Below, one piece after another: positions 1-10,773 of a stretch of DNA of 64,000 nt. Below the pieces are notes generated by a model. The model did not search any database. It was given only the letters and a program-made list of their open reading frames with translations, and had not been told where the DNA came from. The position numbers and the translations under genes are program-made. Each line of letters opens with the position of its first letter. Position 1 is the first letter of the stretch. The stretch is taken from NCBI RefSeq assembly GCF_000247695.1, contig NW_004624742.1:3245363-3309362 (forward strand). The letters are read 5' to 3'. The stretch comes from Heterocephalus glaber (Eukaryota > Chordata > Mammalia > Rodentia > Bathyergidae).

Positions 1-204
1 GGGACAGAAGGTGGCCCAAAAGCCCTTTCCTCTGGGCTGGGAGCAGTGGGAGGGATGGTGACTGGGAAGCCCCTTCCTCTGGACCAGGAGCAATGGGAGG
101 ACGGCTCAGAAGCCCCTACCTCTGGGCCGGAACAGTGGGACTCAGTACCTTGGTCTGGTGGTCTGGTGTCCTCTGCGCTTTGGTAATGTGGAATCAGGTG
201 GGTG
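1..204. repeat. GC-rich minisatellite, ~46-bp unit, about 3 copies
   Basis: A motif of the form 'aagccc-ttcctctgg-...-agca-tggga' recurs starting near 18, 65 and 110, a spacing of about 46 bases. The copies differ at several sites. The stretch then runs into a second tandem array. It is cut by the window edge, so its full length is unknown. No open frame here resembles a known protein. Confidence 0.6.
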
Positions 205-455
205 CCTGTCTGCAGTGGGGTGATTCGGTGTCTTCCGCGTGACTCAGGACCTCGGTACGGCATGCACAGACCTGCCTGTCTGCAGCGGGCTGATTCGGCG
301 TGTGTTCCACGCGACTGGGGACCTCAGCAGGGTGTGGGCAGACCTGCCTGTCTGCAGCGGGCTGATTCGATGTCTTCTGCGTGACTCAGGACCTCAGTAG
401 GGCGTGCACCGACCTGCCTGTCTGCAGCGGGCTGATTCGGCATGTTCCGCGGGAC
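205..455. repeat. GC-rich minisatellite, ~70-72-bp unit, 4 copies
   Basis: The core 'cctgtctgcag' occurs at 205, 275, 347 and 417 (spacings 70, 72, 70). Each is followed by a 'gggctgattcg'-type segment and a 'gactcaggacctc'-type segment. The units hold several CpGs, unlike the AT-rich flank on the right. The array ends abruptly where antisense L1 begins. Short frames through it translate to repeated peptides and are not taken as genes. Confidence 0.8.
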
Positions 456-990
456 TCCATTATCTGTTATTGTATTACTCAGGCTTTTTAAATTTTCTTG
501 GTTCAGTTTTCATAATTCAGTTGTATCTCAGAATCTACCCATTTCTTCTGAATGCTCCAATTTATTGCATAGAGGTTTGTGAGCTAGTTTTTCATAATCT
601 CTTCTGTTTTGGCAGTATCTGTTGTAATTTCAGCAATTTCTAATTGTATTGACTTGAATCTTTTTGCTCTTCTTTTTGGTTAGCTTGGCTAAGGGTTTTT
701 CAATTATTCTTCCTTCAATTCATTAATTTTTTTGTTTATTTGATCTGAATTTCATTGATTTCTGCTCTGGTGTTTATAATTTCCTTCTTGTACTAGCTTT
801 GGTTTTAATTTTGGGTTTTTTGGTGTTTTCTTTTTTTTGGTTTTCTACAACTTTGAAGTACATTATTAGGTTATTTGTTTGGGCTCACCGTTTATGTGAC
901 ATGGGCATTCATAGCTGTAAACTTCTCTTTTAAGACTGCTTCAGTATGTCCTTTAAGTTCTGGTATGCTGTTGTTACAGCTTGTCTCTAG
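455..990 (-). mobile_element. L1 LINE fragment, ORF2 between endonuclease and RT domains
   Basis: Read on the minus strand, this is the A-rich part of L1 ORF2 between endonuclease and reverse transcriptase. It contains recognisable 'aaattagaacc..', 'gagcagaaatcaatgaaatt' and 'cccttagccaagctaacc' type segments. The same part of L1 lies on the plus strand near 55990-56230. It is truncated at both ends and full of stops. The low end stops at the minisatellite. Confidence 0.7.
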
Positions 991-1094
991 ACATCCCCCC
1001 AAAGCCTCATGTGGTCATAATTGGGGCTTTTTTCAGGGGTGGCTGAATCTGGAGTGTCTGGAGTGTGTGATGCTGGGATTGAGTATGTCAGTGC
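990..1094. other. Unclassified spacer ending in a SINE target site
   Basis: I see no gene. The last part (1073-1088) is the left copy of a 16-bp direct repeat created by the SINE at 1095. Confidence 0.4.
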
Positions 1095-1188
1095 TTTTTT
1101 TTTTCTTTTTTTTTTGGTACCGGGGATTGAACTCGGGACCTTGTGCTTTTGAGGCAGGTGCTGGAACCACTGAGCTAAATCCCCGGCC
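1095..1188 (-). mobile_element. ID-related tRNA-SINE, antisense
   Basis: A T-rich head (reverse of the A tail) is followed by 'ggtaccggggattgaac' and ends at 'gagctaaatccccggcc'. It is flanked by a 16-bp direct repeat, 'ctgggattgagtatgt', at 1073-1088 and 1189-1204, which fixes both boundaries. Confidence 0.93.
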
Positions 1189-1204
1189 CTGGGATTGAGT
1201 ATGT

Positions 1205-1845
1205 GATGCTGGGAACAAAGGTGTGTGATTATTAAATATCTACAGAATGGAAAAACTTTACTTCTACTAGAATAGAACAGTATTCAATAGCAATATCATA
1301 ATGTTAACTAGCTTTCTAAAGACTCATAAACCTTAGAAGTTATACTAGTAAAGGTAGAGGAGGTGGGGAGCCAGAGAAAGAAAAAAAGCAAAATTTGAAA
1401 AATTAATCAATAGGATATGAGAAGGAGTGAAAAGTGAGATGGGGGTCCTATTGAGAAGTAAAAGGAAATTAATAGTGTTAGAGAGTACATACAGGAAAGA
1501 ATGAACAAGAAAAAGAAAAAAAGAGCAAAAGCAGAAAATCAGTATAAGGAAGAAAAAAATGAAAAGGAAAAAGAGAAAAGTAGAGAAAAAAAACTAAAAA
1601 AAGAAAAAAAGTCAGAAAAAAACCTCAACTCCCCACAAAACACAGATAAAGGAAAGATAAAAATAATACAAAATTGAAAAACAAAACAAAACAAAAGAAG
1701 TCAAACAAAAAAATACCTGTATTTTTGAATGAGTGGTTTCTTTCTTAGATTTGCAGTCTTGGGATTCAGCAAGTCACAATTTTCTATGCCTAGCTTTAGG
1801 GCCTATGGGTTTTGAGGTACCCTCAGCACTAGAGGCCCCTCTGTT
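1205..1845. other. A-rich, purine-biased non-coding stretch
   Basis: The plus strand is very rich in A and G from about 1340 to 1700 (runs of 'gaaaaag', 'aaaaaac', 'aaaacaaaac'). It could be the A-rich region of an old LINE or a degraded tail. No protein homology is recognised. Confidence 0.4.
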
Positions 1846-2260
1846 TGTTCTCCCCAGGCTGTGATTACCATCCAAGCCAAGGTATATCCTTACTCCCTTG
1901 GTACATGAGTAGTGCCATCAGCCCTCTGGTCTCTGCTGGAAGTAGGCTGCAGGGCAGAGGTTTGAGTGAGCTGTTGAACTCAATGTCTGCATTTGTGGGG
2001 TCTTGTTGCTCCCTTTTCTCCCTGGGCTTTGTCCTTGTCCAGGTTTAGATCAGTTGGTTAGTCCTTGTCCTTGCTGCCCTGTGCTGTGGGGAAGCAAAAT
2101 GTACAGCTGGCTTGGAGTTAGTGGGTGGTCTGCCTTTGCATCAGGGGGTACTGCAGGTGAAGTGCAGGCCTGTAGGGGAGGGGCACTGCTTATTCCATGC
2201 AGGCTTGCTTGCAGCATGGGGTGGGGGTGGGGGTACTCCTTTCTGGCTGAAAAATTAACT
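1845..2260. other. Unclassified GC-richer segment, no gene recognised
   Basis: Composition shifts to GC-rich. Two short overlapping frames (67 and 89 codons) show no recognisable domain. They look like chance frames in non-coding or old repeat DNA. Confidence 0.3.
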
Positions 2261-3268
2261 TTGAAGTACTAAGAGAAATGCTCAATGGAAATGCTCAAAA
2301 AGTAATCAGATAATTAAGATCCAATATTTAGGGAAAAGATCAATGCTAAATATTTTTCCTATGAAAATATGTATTAACAGATTATTAGGTGCCAGGAGCT
2401 AGGATCAGTGGTAAGACAGACAGAATGGTCTTCACCCAGAACAGTCTAGAAGATGAACAGATATTAATCAAATAAAAAAATACAGAATTCTAAATAAAAG
2501 TAGTTTCAAATATAGATTTTGTAAATATATAGAGAGATTTAGAGGTCTGCTATGTACAAAATAGGTGAATGCTTAGAAATAATTTTTTAAAAAGAAGAAC
2601 GGAATGTGAGAAATGGGGTCCAAGAAAACACTTATGTGGGAGGAGTGGAAAAAGGGAAAGAAGCCAGGAGACTGAGAACAATTAAAAGTTACTATGGGAG
2701 CATGGAGACATTGGGGTTCAAAGAATCAAAGTGGAGAGAGTTTGCAGAAAGGTACATGGATGTTTGTTGAGACTGCCAGTAAGTAGAGGAGACATGTTTC
2801 CTTCCAAAATCCTTTCTGTGCTCCTGTTTACTCTCCTCGGTGTCCCTACTGTGTTTACAGAATTCTGTCACAGCTTCTGTAAGGATATTTACTTAAATGG
2901 CAGAAACCTTCCCAAGAGAACAAGCCAAATTTTATTTAGTCCTATACAATCTTGAGAGAGAAAGACAGCCAGGAAGGGGGTGCGGTGGGGGGAGGTTCAC
3001 AGGTTAAAAAATTAAAATGGCTCTTAAACATCTGAAAAGATTATTATAATGAGATTAAAAATTAAACTGCATTAAAATACAATTTTCAACTGACAAGTTG
3101 ACAATTATCACAAGTATGGTAATATGCTGTAAAGTTTTATTAGTGTTTTTTTAGGCAAGTACATGAGTACTAATTCTAGAAGAGCAATTGAGTAGTCCCT
3201 TAAATATACTTACAAATGCATATGCAGTCATCCTACTTCAGAGGACCAATTGTGCAAATATACTCTCA
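2261..3268. other. Non-coding, nothing recognised
   Basis: AT-rich sequence without a convincing gene or a repeat I can name. One 74-codon frame at 2731-2955 has no recognisable features. Confidence 0.4.
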
Positions 3269-3620
3269 CATAAGTAAAATGTTACAGATGTAATACATCT
3301 TTGTTGAAGCAAAAAATTCGGAACTTTCTAAATGTCCATTTGTGGAGGACTAGATAAATAAATGTAATGGAATGTTATACATTCATTAAAAGAATGAAGT
3401 AGTTCTGTGTACATTCCTATGAAATGATCTCCAAATCTAGCACTAAACATAAAAACAAAGCCAGGTGCAGAAGAGCATGAAATGTGAAATGAGCTACCAT
3501 TCATAGAAGGAGTATATCCGCAATGGGGGGGGGGGGCAGTATGTACTAATTTGCTAAAAGATGAATAAAATATCTTTGTAAACACATGAAATTGATCTTA
3601 ATTGTTCACTTCAGGAAGGT
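3269..3620 (+). mobile_element. Old L1 (L1ME-type) 3'-end fragment
   Basis: The order 'tagataaataaatg..atggaatg..', 'attaaaagaatgaag' and 'gatctccaa' follows the degraded 3' part of old mammalian L1s that corresponds to the ORF2 end. A 13-base G run lies near 3526. It is highly diverged and non-coding. Confidence 0.5.
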
Positions 3621-3709
3621 GACTGAGTGAGGATGAAAGTTACAGTAATTTTCAGTGAATAAATTTGTACCTTAAAATATTTAACCATGTGAATATTTCA
3701 TCTATATTT

Positions 3710-4165
3710 TCTAATTTTTTTAAGTGGCATTAATGTAACATAAAATTATTCACTTCACTGAATTAAACAATTTGCAATGTTGTACAACTACCATCTTTAC
3801 CTAGTCCTAAAATATTTTCACCACTGAAAAAGAAAACCCTGTACTCATTATCAGTCACTCCCCTCCCTTAAGGCTCTCCTAACAGTCCACTTTCTATCTC
3901 CATAGATTTGCCTATTCTGGATATTTCATGTAAATTGAGTCATATAATATGTGACATTTGCATGTGCTTATTGGTCATTTGTATATCTTCTTTGGACAAA
4001 TATCTATTCAATTCCTTAGATTTTTAAGAAAACTGAGTTGTCTTTTGTTGAATTATAAGAATTCTTTACGTATTCTGTGTACTAAACACTTATCATATGT
4101 ATGACTTACAAATATGTTCTCCCATTCTTTAATTTGTCTTTTCACTTTCTAAATAATCTTGTAAG
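3710..4165 (-). mobile_element. Old L1M-type fragment, antisense
   Basis: The plus strand reads as reversed L1 3' sequence, for example 'ttggtcatttgtatatcttc', 'gttgtcttttgttgaa' and 'ttctcccattctttaatttg'. These are typical of antisense L1 ORF2 end and 3' UTR in old families. Coding potential is lost. Confidence 0.6.
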
Positions 4166-4975
4166 GTATATGTCCAACTTCATTCTGTTGCAGGTGGATA
4201 ACCAATTATTGAACTTACTATATTTTAGAATGAAGTCTAAATATGAAAGAGAGAACCCCAGTTTTGTCAGGCTTTCCTCCTTTGAAAGTTGTGTCAAAGT
4301 TCTGTGGTCTCATACATCTCTTAACTGTCCCAGCATCTCATCATTGTCCCAAGCTACATGGTTCCTTCTAAGCCACAAAAGGGATGCAAGGATTATGGGT
4401 AAGGTTGAGTCTTAGGGGCTAGCATCCAGCTGACCTGCTGCACCGTAGAGCTAAAGAACCCCTCTTTCCTCCAGACTCTGGTAGGATCTTTGTAACCTTT
4501 TCAAACCTCAGTCTCAATTCAAACTTTGACAAAAGTCCAGAGGCCCTCTACTAATGAAGGCAATGCAGCACGGTGCTTATTCTCCTCGTGGAAAAGAGAA
4601 AGAAGAAAATGTAGTGTAAATGCAAGAAATTATCCTGTAACTCATGTATTGAGAACTTACCCAGAAAGAATTCAAAAGTAACTAAAGTAGGTCTTCTCTC
4701 TTGCAATAAACAATATAAACATAAAAATAATATCTAAAAAGAACACTATAATAAAAGCTACACTGAATGTATAATCAAAGTTATACAGAAATCTCTAAGG
4801 GGAAGGAACTAATCTGGGCTAAGAGTTACAAGGAAGCAAGTTTTTGACTCCTACTTTTATGTTTACATTAATTGTGGCTCTCTGATCCACTAGATCCACT
4901 AGATCCACTATGCCTCACACTTGCATGCTCAGTTTAACTTCTTTGTAAACTCCTGCAGTTCAAAGCAACATGTCC
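4166..4975. other. Non-coding, nothing recognised
   Basis: No gene is recognised. A short triplication of 'tagatccac' lies at about 4886-4912. Confidence 0.4.
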
Positions 4976-4977
4976 TG

Positions 4978-5127
4978 TCCAGAGGTTCAATGTCCTGTAG
5001 TCCCAGCTACTGGAAGAGGCTAAGGCAGGTAAATCACTTGAGCTCAGGACTTCAAAACCACCTTGAGCAACACAGTGAGACACCCCCCCCAACTCAAAAC
5101 AAAACAAACTAAAACAATAAAATACAA
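4978..5127 (+). mobile_element. B1/Alu-like 7SL-derived SINE
   Basis: The segment 'cctgtagtcccagctact' through 'cttgagctcaggacttc' and 'gagcaacacagtgagac' is the classic 7SL-derived SINE body. It is followed by a C run and an A-rich tail with 'aaaacaaac' units. The first bases of the element are missing or diverged. Confidence 0.85.
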
Positions 5128-5169
5128 ACTTCTTAGCATGGAAGATGATTTTCTTCAGCCTTTCGCTGC

Positions 5170-5397
5170 ACACCCTTCAGCCTCCTGATATGGACTGGCA
5201 TGGGACTCTACAGTGAGGTCCAGGCCCTCAGTGTTTGACTGGATCCTTTGTATCTCCAGCACGCAGACAGCCATTTTGTACTCTTCCATACCTGATTCTG
5301 TGAGTGGCCATTGTACACCTACTTTGTAAATCTTTATAATATGTATCTTGCCTTAAATCTGTTTCTCTAGTGAGCGCTGATGGATACATATGCATAA
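5170..5397 (+). mobile_element. Probable ERVL/MaLR-type LTR fragment
   Basis: The end of this stretch, 'ctgtttctctagtgagcgct', resembles the 3' end of ERVL-type LTRs, and the upstream composition also fits. No internal retroviral sequence and no target duplication were found, so this is a tentative call. Confidence 0.35.
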
Positions 5398-5924
5398 AAA
5401 TACATGAACTGTATAAGGAAAATGATCTATTAACATGTTTAGAGGGGAGGGAAAGAAACTAATCTTTACTGGAACCATATTTTAATCATTTTCAAAACAT
5501 TGGCTCTTTTCTTCCCTATCATTGATTGACAAATGAGATTAAGTCACTTTTCCCTTATTTCACATTTTTCACACTCACCTGGCTTACCTTTCTACCATTT
5601 CATATCAGTGGATACTTTCTGTTCCAAACAGACCCGTACTGTGAATAGACCATACTCATTCCTATCTTTATTCATGCTGTTAACTATGCCCAAAATGTCC
5701 TTCTTTCTGTTTTCTACTATCTGTATCTTACCATTTGAGAAGAGTGATAGTCTCATTGCATAAGTCAGATCACACTGCTTTAAACTTTTCAGTATCTTCC
5801 TACTGCCATTAGACTGAAGTCCTTGCGAAGGCTACATGATTTTTCCTGGTCTGACACTGTACACTTCTCACAATCTCTCCTCAGTATGGCGCAGCCTCCT
5901 TTCAAATGCATTATGTATGCCTAT
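5398..5924. other. Non-coding, nothing recognised
   Basis: AT-rich, with only short frames that lack recognisable motifs. Confidence 0.4.
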
Positions 5925-6012
5925 GTCTTGGGGTCTGTTATGAGGACCAAATGAGTTAATATTTGCAAACTGCTTATTATAGTGCCCAGTACATGGTAAA
6001 TACTCTATAAGT
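5925..6012 (+). mobile_element. MIR-type SINE, 3' half
   Basis: 'gaggaccaaatgagttaata' followed by 'gcttattatagtgcccagta' and 'catggtaaatactc' matches the 3' half of MIR, an ancient tRNA-derived SINE. No TSD is visible because of age. Confidence 0.7.
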
Positions 6013-7969
6013 TTGTGAAATAAAATGGCTATATGTATATTTAGGAATATATATGAGTTTTGTTTCTCTAGAAATTGCTGAAAAATGGCAGCTTTCCCTA
6101 AGTTCATAAACTTAATGGAATTTCAGTTTAAAAATTCCTATATGCATTTTTATGAAGGTTTAAATGTTAATCTTAAAGTTCATATGAGAAAATAAACATT
6201 CAAGAGTAGCTTTAAAGAAAGCCCTACTAGATATTAAAACATACTATGAAGCCTCTATCATTAAAACAGAGTGATATTGCTATCACATTTCATATGCAGT
6301 CCGATAGAATCAAATAAAAAGATCAGAAATTGAGCCAGCTGCATTAAATAATTTAGTATATGTTAAAGGTAGTATCTCTAGGAATCCAAGTAACTTATGA
6401 AGAAAATATTTGACTATATACCCTAGGTCTTATACAAGTTCAAGGAGAGAAGAATTACAGATGAACCCTGAGCTTATCACAGTAGATTTTTCTATTGTAG
6501 GTGTATGGGCAAAGCAAAGGATTGAGCAAATAAGCAAATGTAATGACAACATCGGGAGCTAGTGATATCACTGAAGAAGGGATATAAACATATAGTATAG
6601 GAGAAGACAACAGAGAACTTTGAGGACGTAGATTGGAACTGGAAATCTCACATGTGATTATATGATTTTGTAGAGTGTATTTGGTGTATGTGCATATACA
6701 TATGATATAAATATGTATATACATGTATTTGCAGATGTACCTTTCTATATACATTTATATAGTTCTATTCTCCACTAAAAGGATCCAGGATTCCTCAAAG
6801 GAATGACTAATTCCATGGATAGATCAGGGTTATAAATAAAATTTTAAAAAATTTTTAAATAATGAAAGTATGTCCCAAGAACACAGGAACCATCTTAAAG
6901 AGGTTCCTCTTGACCAAATCTGAGATACTTTGTGCACCAAAATAAGTATAATAATGAATTAGCCATTTTAGAAATAGAAATTAATGACTTCATACCTATA
7001 ATAAAAAATAATTATAGTGAAGACAGGGTTCTTGAATATATTTGAATGCTGAAGGTCAGTTGGTAAATGCAGAGGAATGTGCAAGTTGGAAAATTATAAT
7101 TTTGCAGCAATCAGAGTGAAGACTACATCAGGCAAGAATCATCAGTGAATGTTATATCTAGAAGAAAACTGATAAATACCAGGACATTTTCATATTACTA
7201 ATTTTAGATTGCTTGTTAGTTACAATGAAGAAAAATAGTGATAAATTGGGCAAAATCTTGACTAGCTTATCCAAAGTAACATAACCAACATAGGACAGAT
7301 GGATATCTCATGTCTTTAAATTTGTTGCCCTGAGAACACATCTACTATGCAGTATTCCAGCCTAGAAAGCATAATATGAATCTATTCATGAGGAAACATC
7401 AAATAACCTAAAATGAGGAATATTTTGTTGAAAAGGGAAGAGGGTACTGTATTCATTAAAAATATCAATGTTGTAAAACACAGAGAAAGGTTGAGGAAAC
7501 ATTCCACATTGAAGGAGGCAAAAGAGAGGTGCCAGTTAACAGCAATAGTTGGCACTAAACTGCATTTTGAGTTGTGGGGTAGGGACCCGAGGACATTATT
7601 GAGTCAATAACCAATAAAATGGGAATACTGTTGTAGATTAGAATATTACATCAATGTTAAGTTTGCCAAAATTGGTAAGTATTCTGTGATCATATTAGAG
7701 ACTATTCATATTCTAAGGAAATATACACTGAACTTTTTAGGAGTAAGGGGCCACAATTTTAGAGTAAAGAGCCTTCAGGAAACAAAATTCACATATATAT
7801 AAAAAGAGAAGCCACACAGTTAAATAATAAAGCAATTAAATATTTACAATAGATAAGTCTGAGTAAAAGATATATGAGTGGTTGTGTGTGTGTATCCATC
7901 TGCACCATTTTCATTTTTGCAACTTTCGGTAATTGGAAACTATTTTTTTAAGCTTTCTTTAAAAAAGAG
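6013..7969. other. Non-coding AT-rich sequence
   Basis: Several short frames (60-100 codons) exist on both strands but have no recognisable motif. A 'tatata/catata' low-complexity patch sits near 6690-6760. The stretch is probably diverged LINE or unique non-coding DNA. Confidence 0.4.
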
Positions 7970-8248
7970 AAATTTAAACTTATTCAACAACATCCATAGC
8001 AGCCTTATCCAAAATAGCCTAAAGTGAGACTCTCCTATCAACAAGAGAATGAGAAACAGGTTGTGTTATAGCCTTACAGTTAGACATTACTGATTAATAG
8101 AAAAAGAAAAAGAACTGATCTGTACAGCAGTGTGGATGGATCTCAGAAATACTGAGTGAAAGAAGGCAGGCAGACAGACACACACTACTTGACTTAGTGA
8201 TTATAAAGTGCAAAAACAGGCAAAATTGCATAATAGAAGTCAGAAAGT
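7970..8248 (+). mobile_element. Old L1ME-type fragment, left part
   Basis: 'ttattcaacaacatccatag', 'ctgtacagcagtgtggatgg' and 'tgacttagtgattataaa' follow the conserved layout of L1ME 3' ends. The element is interrupted at 8249 by a 7SK retrocopy and continues at 8519. Confidence 0.6.
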
Positions 8249-8504
8249 GGATGTGAGGGTGGTTTGACTGTGACATCTGTCACCCCACTGATCGCCAGGG
8301 TTGATTCGAATGATCTGGCTGTCTAGGCAGGTGGCCTCTTCCTCCATCACTGCTCCTTGTGCATCCCTCTTAAAGCTGCAGAAAGCTGTATGTGTTCTGT
8401 TGCACTCTGTGGAAGAGGATGACCACCTGGGATAAAGGAGGATCTTCTCCTCAGTCAAAGGTGTATGAGTAGCTTCGCTCCCCTGCTATCCAAACAAGCT
8501 CTCA
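8249..8504 (+). pseudogene. RN7SK: 7SK snRNA retropseudogene, 3'-truncated, tail-less
   Basis: The insert begins at the very first base of 7SK RNA ('ggatgtgagg') and follows it through 'gacatctgtcaccccactga', 'ccagggttgattcg' and 'tgatctggctg' to 'caaacaagctctcaag'. That is roughly three quarters of the 331-nt RNA. It lacks the 3' stem and has no A tail. It is flanked by a 14-bp direct repeat, 'agaagtcagaa(a/t)gt', at 8235-8248 and 8505-8518. Compared with the human gene as I know it, it has about 20 extra bases after 'aaagctg' and a few small gaps. It has no Pol III promoter of its own and is presumed silent. The match is strong, so the identity is close to certain. Confidence 0.95.
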
Positions 8505-8518
8505 AGAAGTCAGAATGT

Positions 8519-8705
8519 GGTTGCATTTGAGAGTGCTGTAAACTCCACTGGAAAGTAGCATGGGGAAACTTTCTGGGCTGATGGAAATGTTCTATACTTT
8601 GGGGTGGTTAATGGATATTTAGCAAATGTCAGAAGTCATCAAACTGAACACTTAACACATATGCCTTTTATAGTATGTGCACTCTAATCCTAACTGAATG
8701 AATGA
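8519..8705 (+). mobile_element. Old L1ME-type fragment, right part
   Basis: This is the continuation of the L1 interrupted at 8249. It shows 'gctgatggaaatgttctata' and 'catcaaactgaacacttaa', typical of L1ME 3' ends, then a short 'tgaatgaatgaatgag' repeat. Confidence 0.6.
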
Positions 8706-9729
8706 ATGAGCAAACAAGATAACTACTCATTTTTCCTCTACATCATTGTCTTCACAATGTAATTAATATTTTTTTCCAAAGGAAAGCCCTTAAGGTAAAT
8801 TTAGGTTGATAGAGAAGTTGCAGCCACTTAAACATCCCTGGAATTCAGTGATAGGGCCATTTACATACACATCATGTCATGAGAAAGATCCAGAGTATCT
8901 AAAAATACAAAAGAGCAATAATGACTTACGACCTGGATTACCTGAAAATACCAAAGAAAATAATTTATTTTGAATTTCCTCAAATGCCCTTTACAATAGT
9001 TAAGAATGCCCAAGGGATGTACAGTTAATTTCAAAACACAACCAACCAGTTTGTAATCAAGAAAGGTCCCTATGTTGCTGCACTTGGAAGAATTTCTGGA
9101 TTTTGCTGGCTAGGTTTTTTGTTTCATATATATTAAGGAGTGGCACATTTCCATAGAACTGGAACCTATTTGGGCATCATTCTGTTCTGGACATGTTATC
9201 CTGGTCTGCCCACACTGCCCAGGGTTGTGACTGCACATGTTAACAAGTTCCACCCCACTCAGGTATCACTATTAAATAGCACAGAAAGGATTAAAAGCAA
9301 TAAAAGGATTAGCTCAGGGAAAAAAAAAATCACACAACGGTAATAATGTAAGTTTCAATCTGTGCTGTATTTAAGTACTCTCAATTACCAGCATAGGCTA
9401 ATTTCAGAGTAAGCAGCAGTGGCACCTTCTCTAGACATTGTGAAGAGTTCAGCTACTAGGCCAAGGTAAGGGGTAGGATGAGGGGGAGCCCTGCCTGATT
9501 CTAGACTCTCTCCACCTGTAACAGCTGGTTGCCACTGTGTACACTCCTCTCACTTTTTTTGTTTCCGATGGCCATACTGGTCTAGTGTGGGGGACACTTC
9601 CTGTTATCACAGCAAATGAATTCGGGAGTTTCTCATTCTCTTCAGTTTCTAAAAGTTCAGTTTCAAAGGCACATATTTTGATATGTGATATGAAAGATTC
9701 TAGAATGTCATGCCTCTGTTTGCTACCGT
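8706..9729. other. Non-coding, nothing recognised
   Basis: No gene or nameable repeat. Frames of up to 99 codons lack motifs, and the one ending at 9836 runs into the antisense B1. Confidence 0.4.
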
Positions 9730-9882
9730 TCAGACCTTTTTTGGGGGTTTTTTGTTTGTTTGTTTGTTTGAGGCAGGGTCTTGCCTTGCAGTCTAGGCTA
9801 GCCTGGAACTCACTATGTAACCCAGGCTGCCCTTGAACTCATGATCTTCCTACATCAGCATCCTGAGTGCTGGTGTTGCAGG
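9730..9882 (-). mobile_element. B1 SINE, 3' part (split by an LTR)
   Basis: Antisense B1: 'gtttgtttgtttgtttgag' tail, 'gcagggtcttgccttgcag', 'ctatgtaacccaggctgccc' and 'gagtgctggtgttgcagg'. The missing 5' end of the B1 lies about 410 bases to the right at 10291-10322. Confidence 0.88.
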
Positions 9883-10290
9883 ATTTAAGAGACTGGAGAG
9901 ACCACTGGGAAACAGGAGGATTTTATTTCTGAATTTTAGGTGAACATTGATTCAATAGACTCACATCCAAAGGTTGAGCCTGGAACAAAGGCTCTAGTTT
10001 TGTATATTTGGTCAAAGGGAGATGGTTTCTAGAGAGGAGAAACTGGGAGGAAGAGGGAGGTTGCAGAAGTGAGACAAAGCAGTCAAAAGCAATTAATAAC
10101 TTAGTCCTGAAAGGAGACAGAGCCTTGTGAATCTTGTGAGAACAGAGTGTCATAAACTTTGTTTACAGGTCATCGTTGCCAATTTTATCTGTACCAGATC
10201 AAGGGGTTACAGCTACAGGGGAGAGGGGGTGTTGAGGGGGCCTGCCCAAGGCTGGGAAAACTTGTTTTTCATTAAGTCCTGCTTCCTTGG
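9883..10290 (-). mobile_element. Probable solo LTR inserted in a B1
   Basis: The insert interrupts a B1 between 'ttgcagga' and 'aattacagg', which are near-duplicate copies of the same B1 bases. On the minus strand a polyadenylation signal AATAAA lies about 45 bases before the right end of the insert (plus-strand 'tttatt' at 9923-9928), as expected for an LTR with a short R-U5. Size (~410 bp) also fits. No internal retroviral sequence is attached, and the family is not identified. An alternative is a non-LTR insert of unknown type. Confidence 0.5.
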
Positions 10291-10325
10291 AATTACAGGT
10301 ATGGGCCACTATGCCCAGCTTGCAT
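10291..10325 (-). mobile_element. B1 SINE, 5' end (continuation)
   Basis: 'aattacaggtatgggccact' followed by 'atgcccagc' is the reversed 5' end of a B1. It completes the copy whose other part ends at 9882. Confidence 0.85.
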
Positions 10326-10585
10326 AGATCTTTGAAAATCAGACTTCCATAAGAAAATCTTTGCTGTGCCCTTATGTCTGTGACTGTCTATATGAATCCC
10401 TACAAAATTCCTACTGCAGCCAGAGTGGAAATGGGTTTTTGTTTTATTTTGTTGTTTGTTTTAAATAGCCATCTATAGCATAACATGGAAAGTCAGAGTC
10501 ACCTGGATTGAGAGCCTACTGTCGCACAAACTCCCTTTTCTTGTAACTGCAGTAGTTGAGGTCATAATGTTGCTTATTTATTTAT
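10326..10585. other. Non-coding spacer
   Basis: Nothing recognised apart from short T-rich runs. Confidence 0.35.
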
Positions 10586-10642
10586 TTATTATACTGGGAA
10601 TTGAACCCAGAACCTTGGCACTGAGCTACATACCCAGTCTTA
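10586..10642 (-). mobile_element. Degraded ID/tRNA-SINE remnant
   Basis: 'actgggaattgaacccagaa' followed by 'gcactgagctacatacccag' is a short reversed tRNA-SINE with a deleted centre. It is more diverged than the main SINE family of the window. Confidence 0.65.
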
Positions 10643-10773
10643 AATTTTTTGTTTTGTTTGAGACAGTGAAACAGTTAATTCTGTGCACACCGAGCTCATG
10701 GGCTCACAAGATCGAAGAATGAAGTTATGAACCAAAAAGAGAAAGTTAGAAGAGTTTTTATTGGAAATAAGAA
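10643..10773 (-). mobile_element. LTR-like fragment flanking ERV A (left part)
   Basis: 'gaagagtttttattggaaat' holds a minus-strand AATAAA signal in an LTR-like context. The segment resembles the one near 32800-32870. ERV A appears to have inserted into it, since the 6-bp duplication 'taagaa' lies at 10768-10773 and 15963-15968. Its other part may be 15963-16450. Confidence 0.4.

Noticed and set aside
205..455. Possible CRISPR array at the left edge
   Set aside because: The repeats are contiguous 70-72-bp units without unique spacers, in a mammalian context. It is a minisatellite.
6455..6754. 99-codon minus frame with Tyr/Ile-rich start
   Set aside because: It is driven by a TATATG-type low-complexity patch and has no homology.
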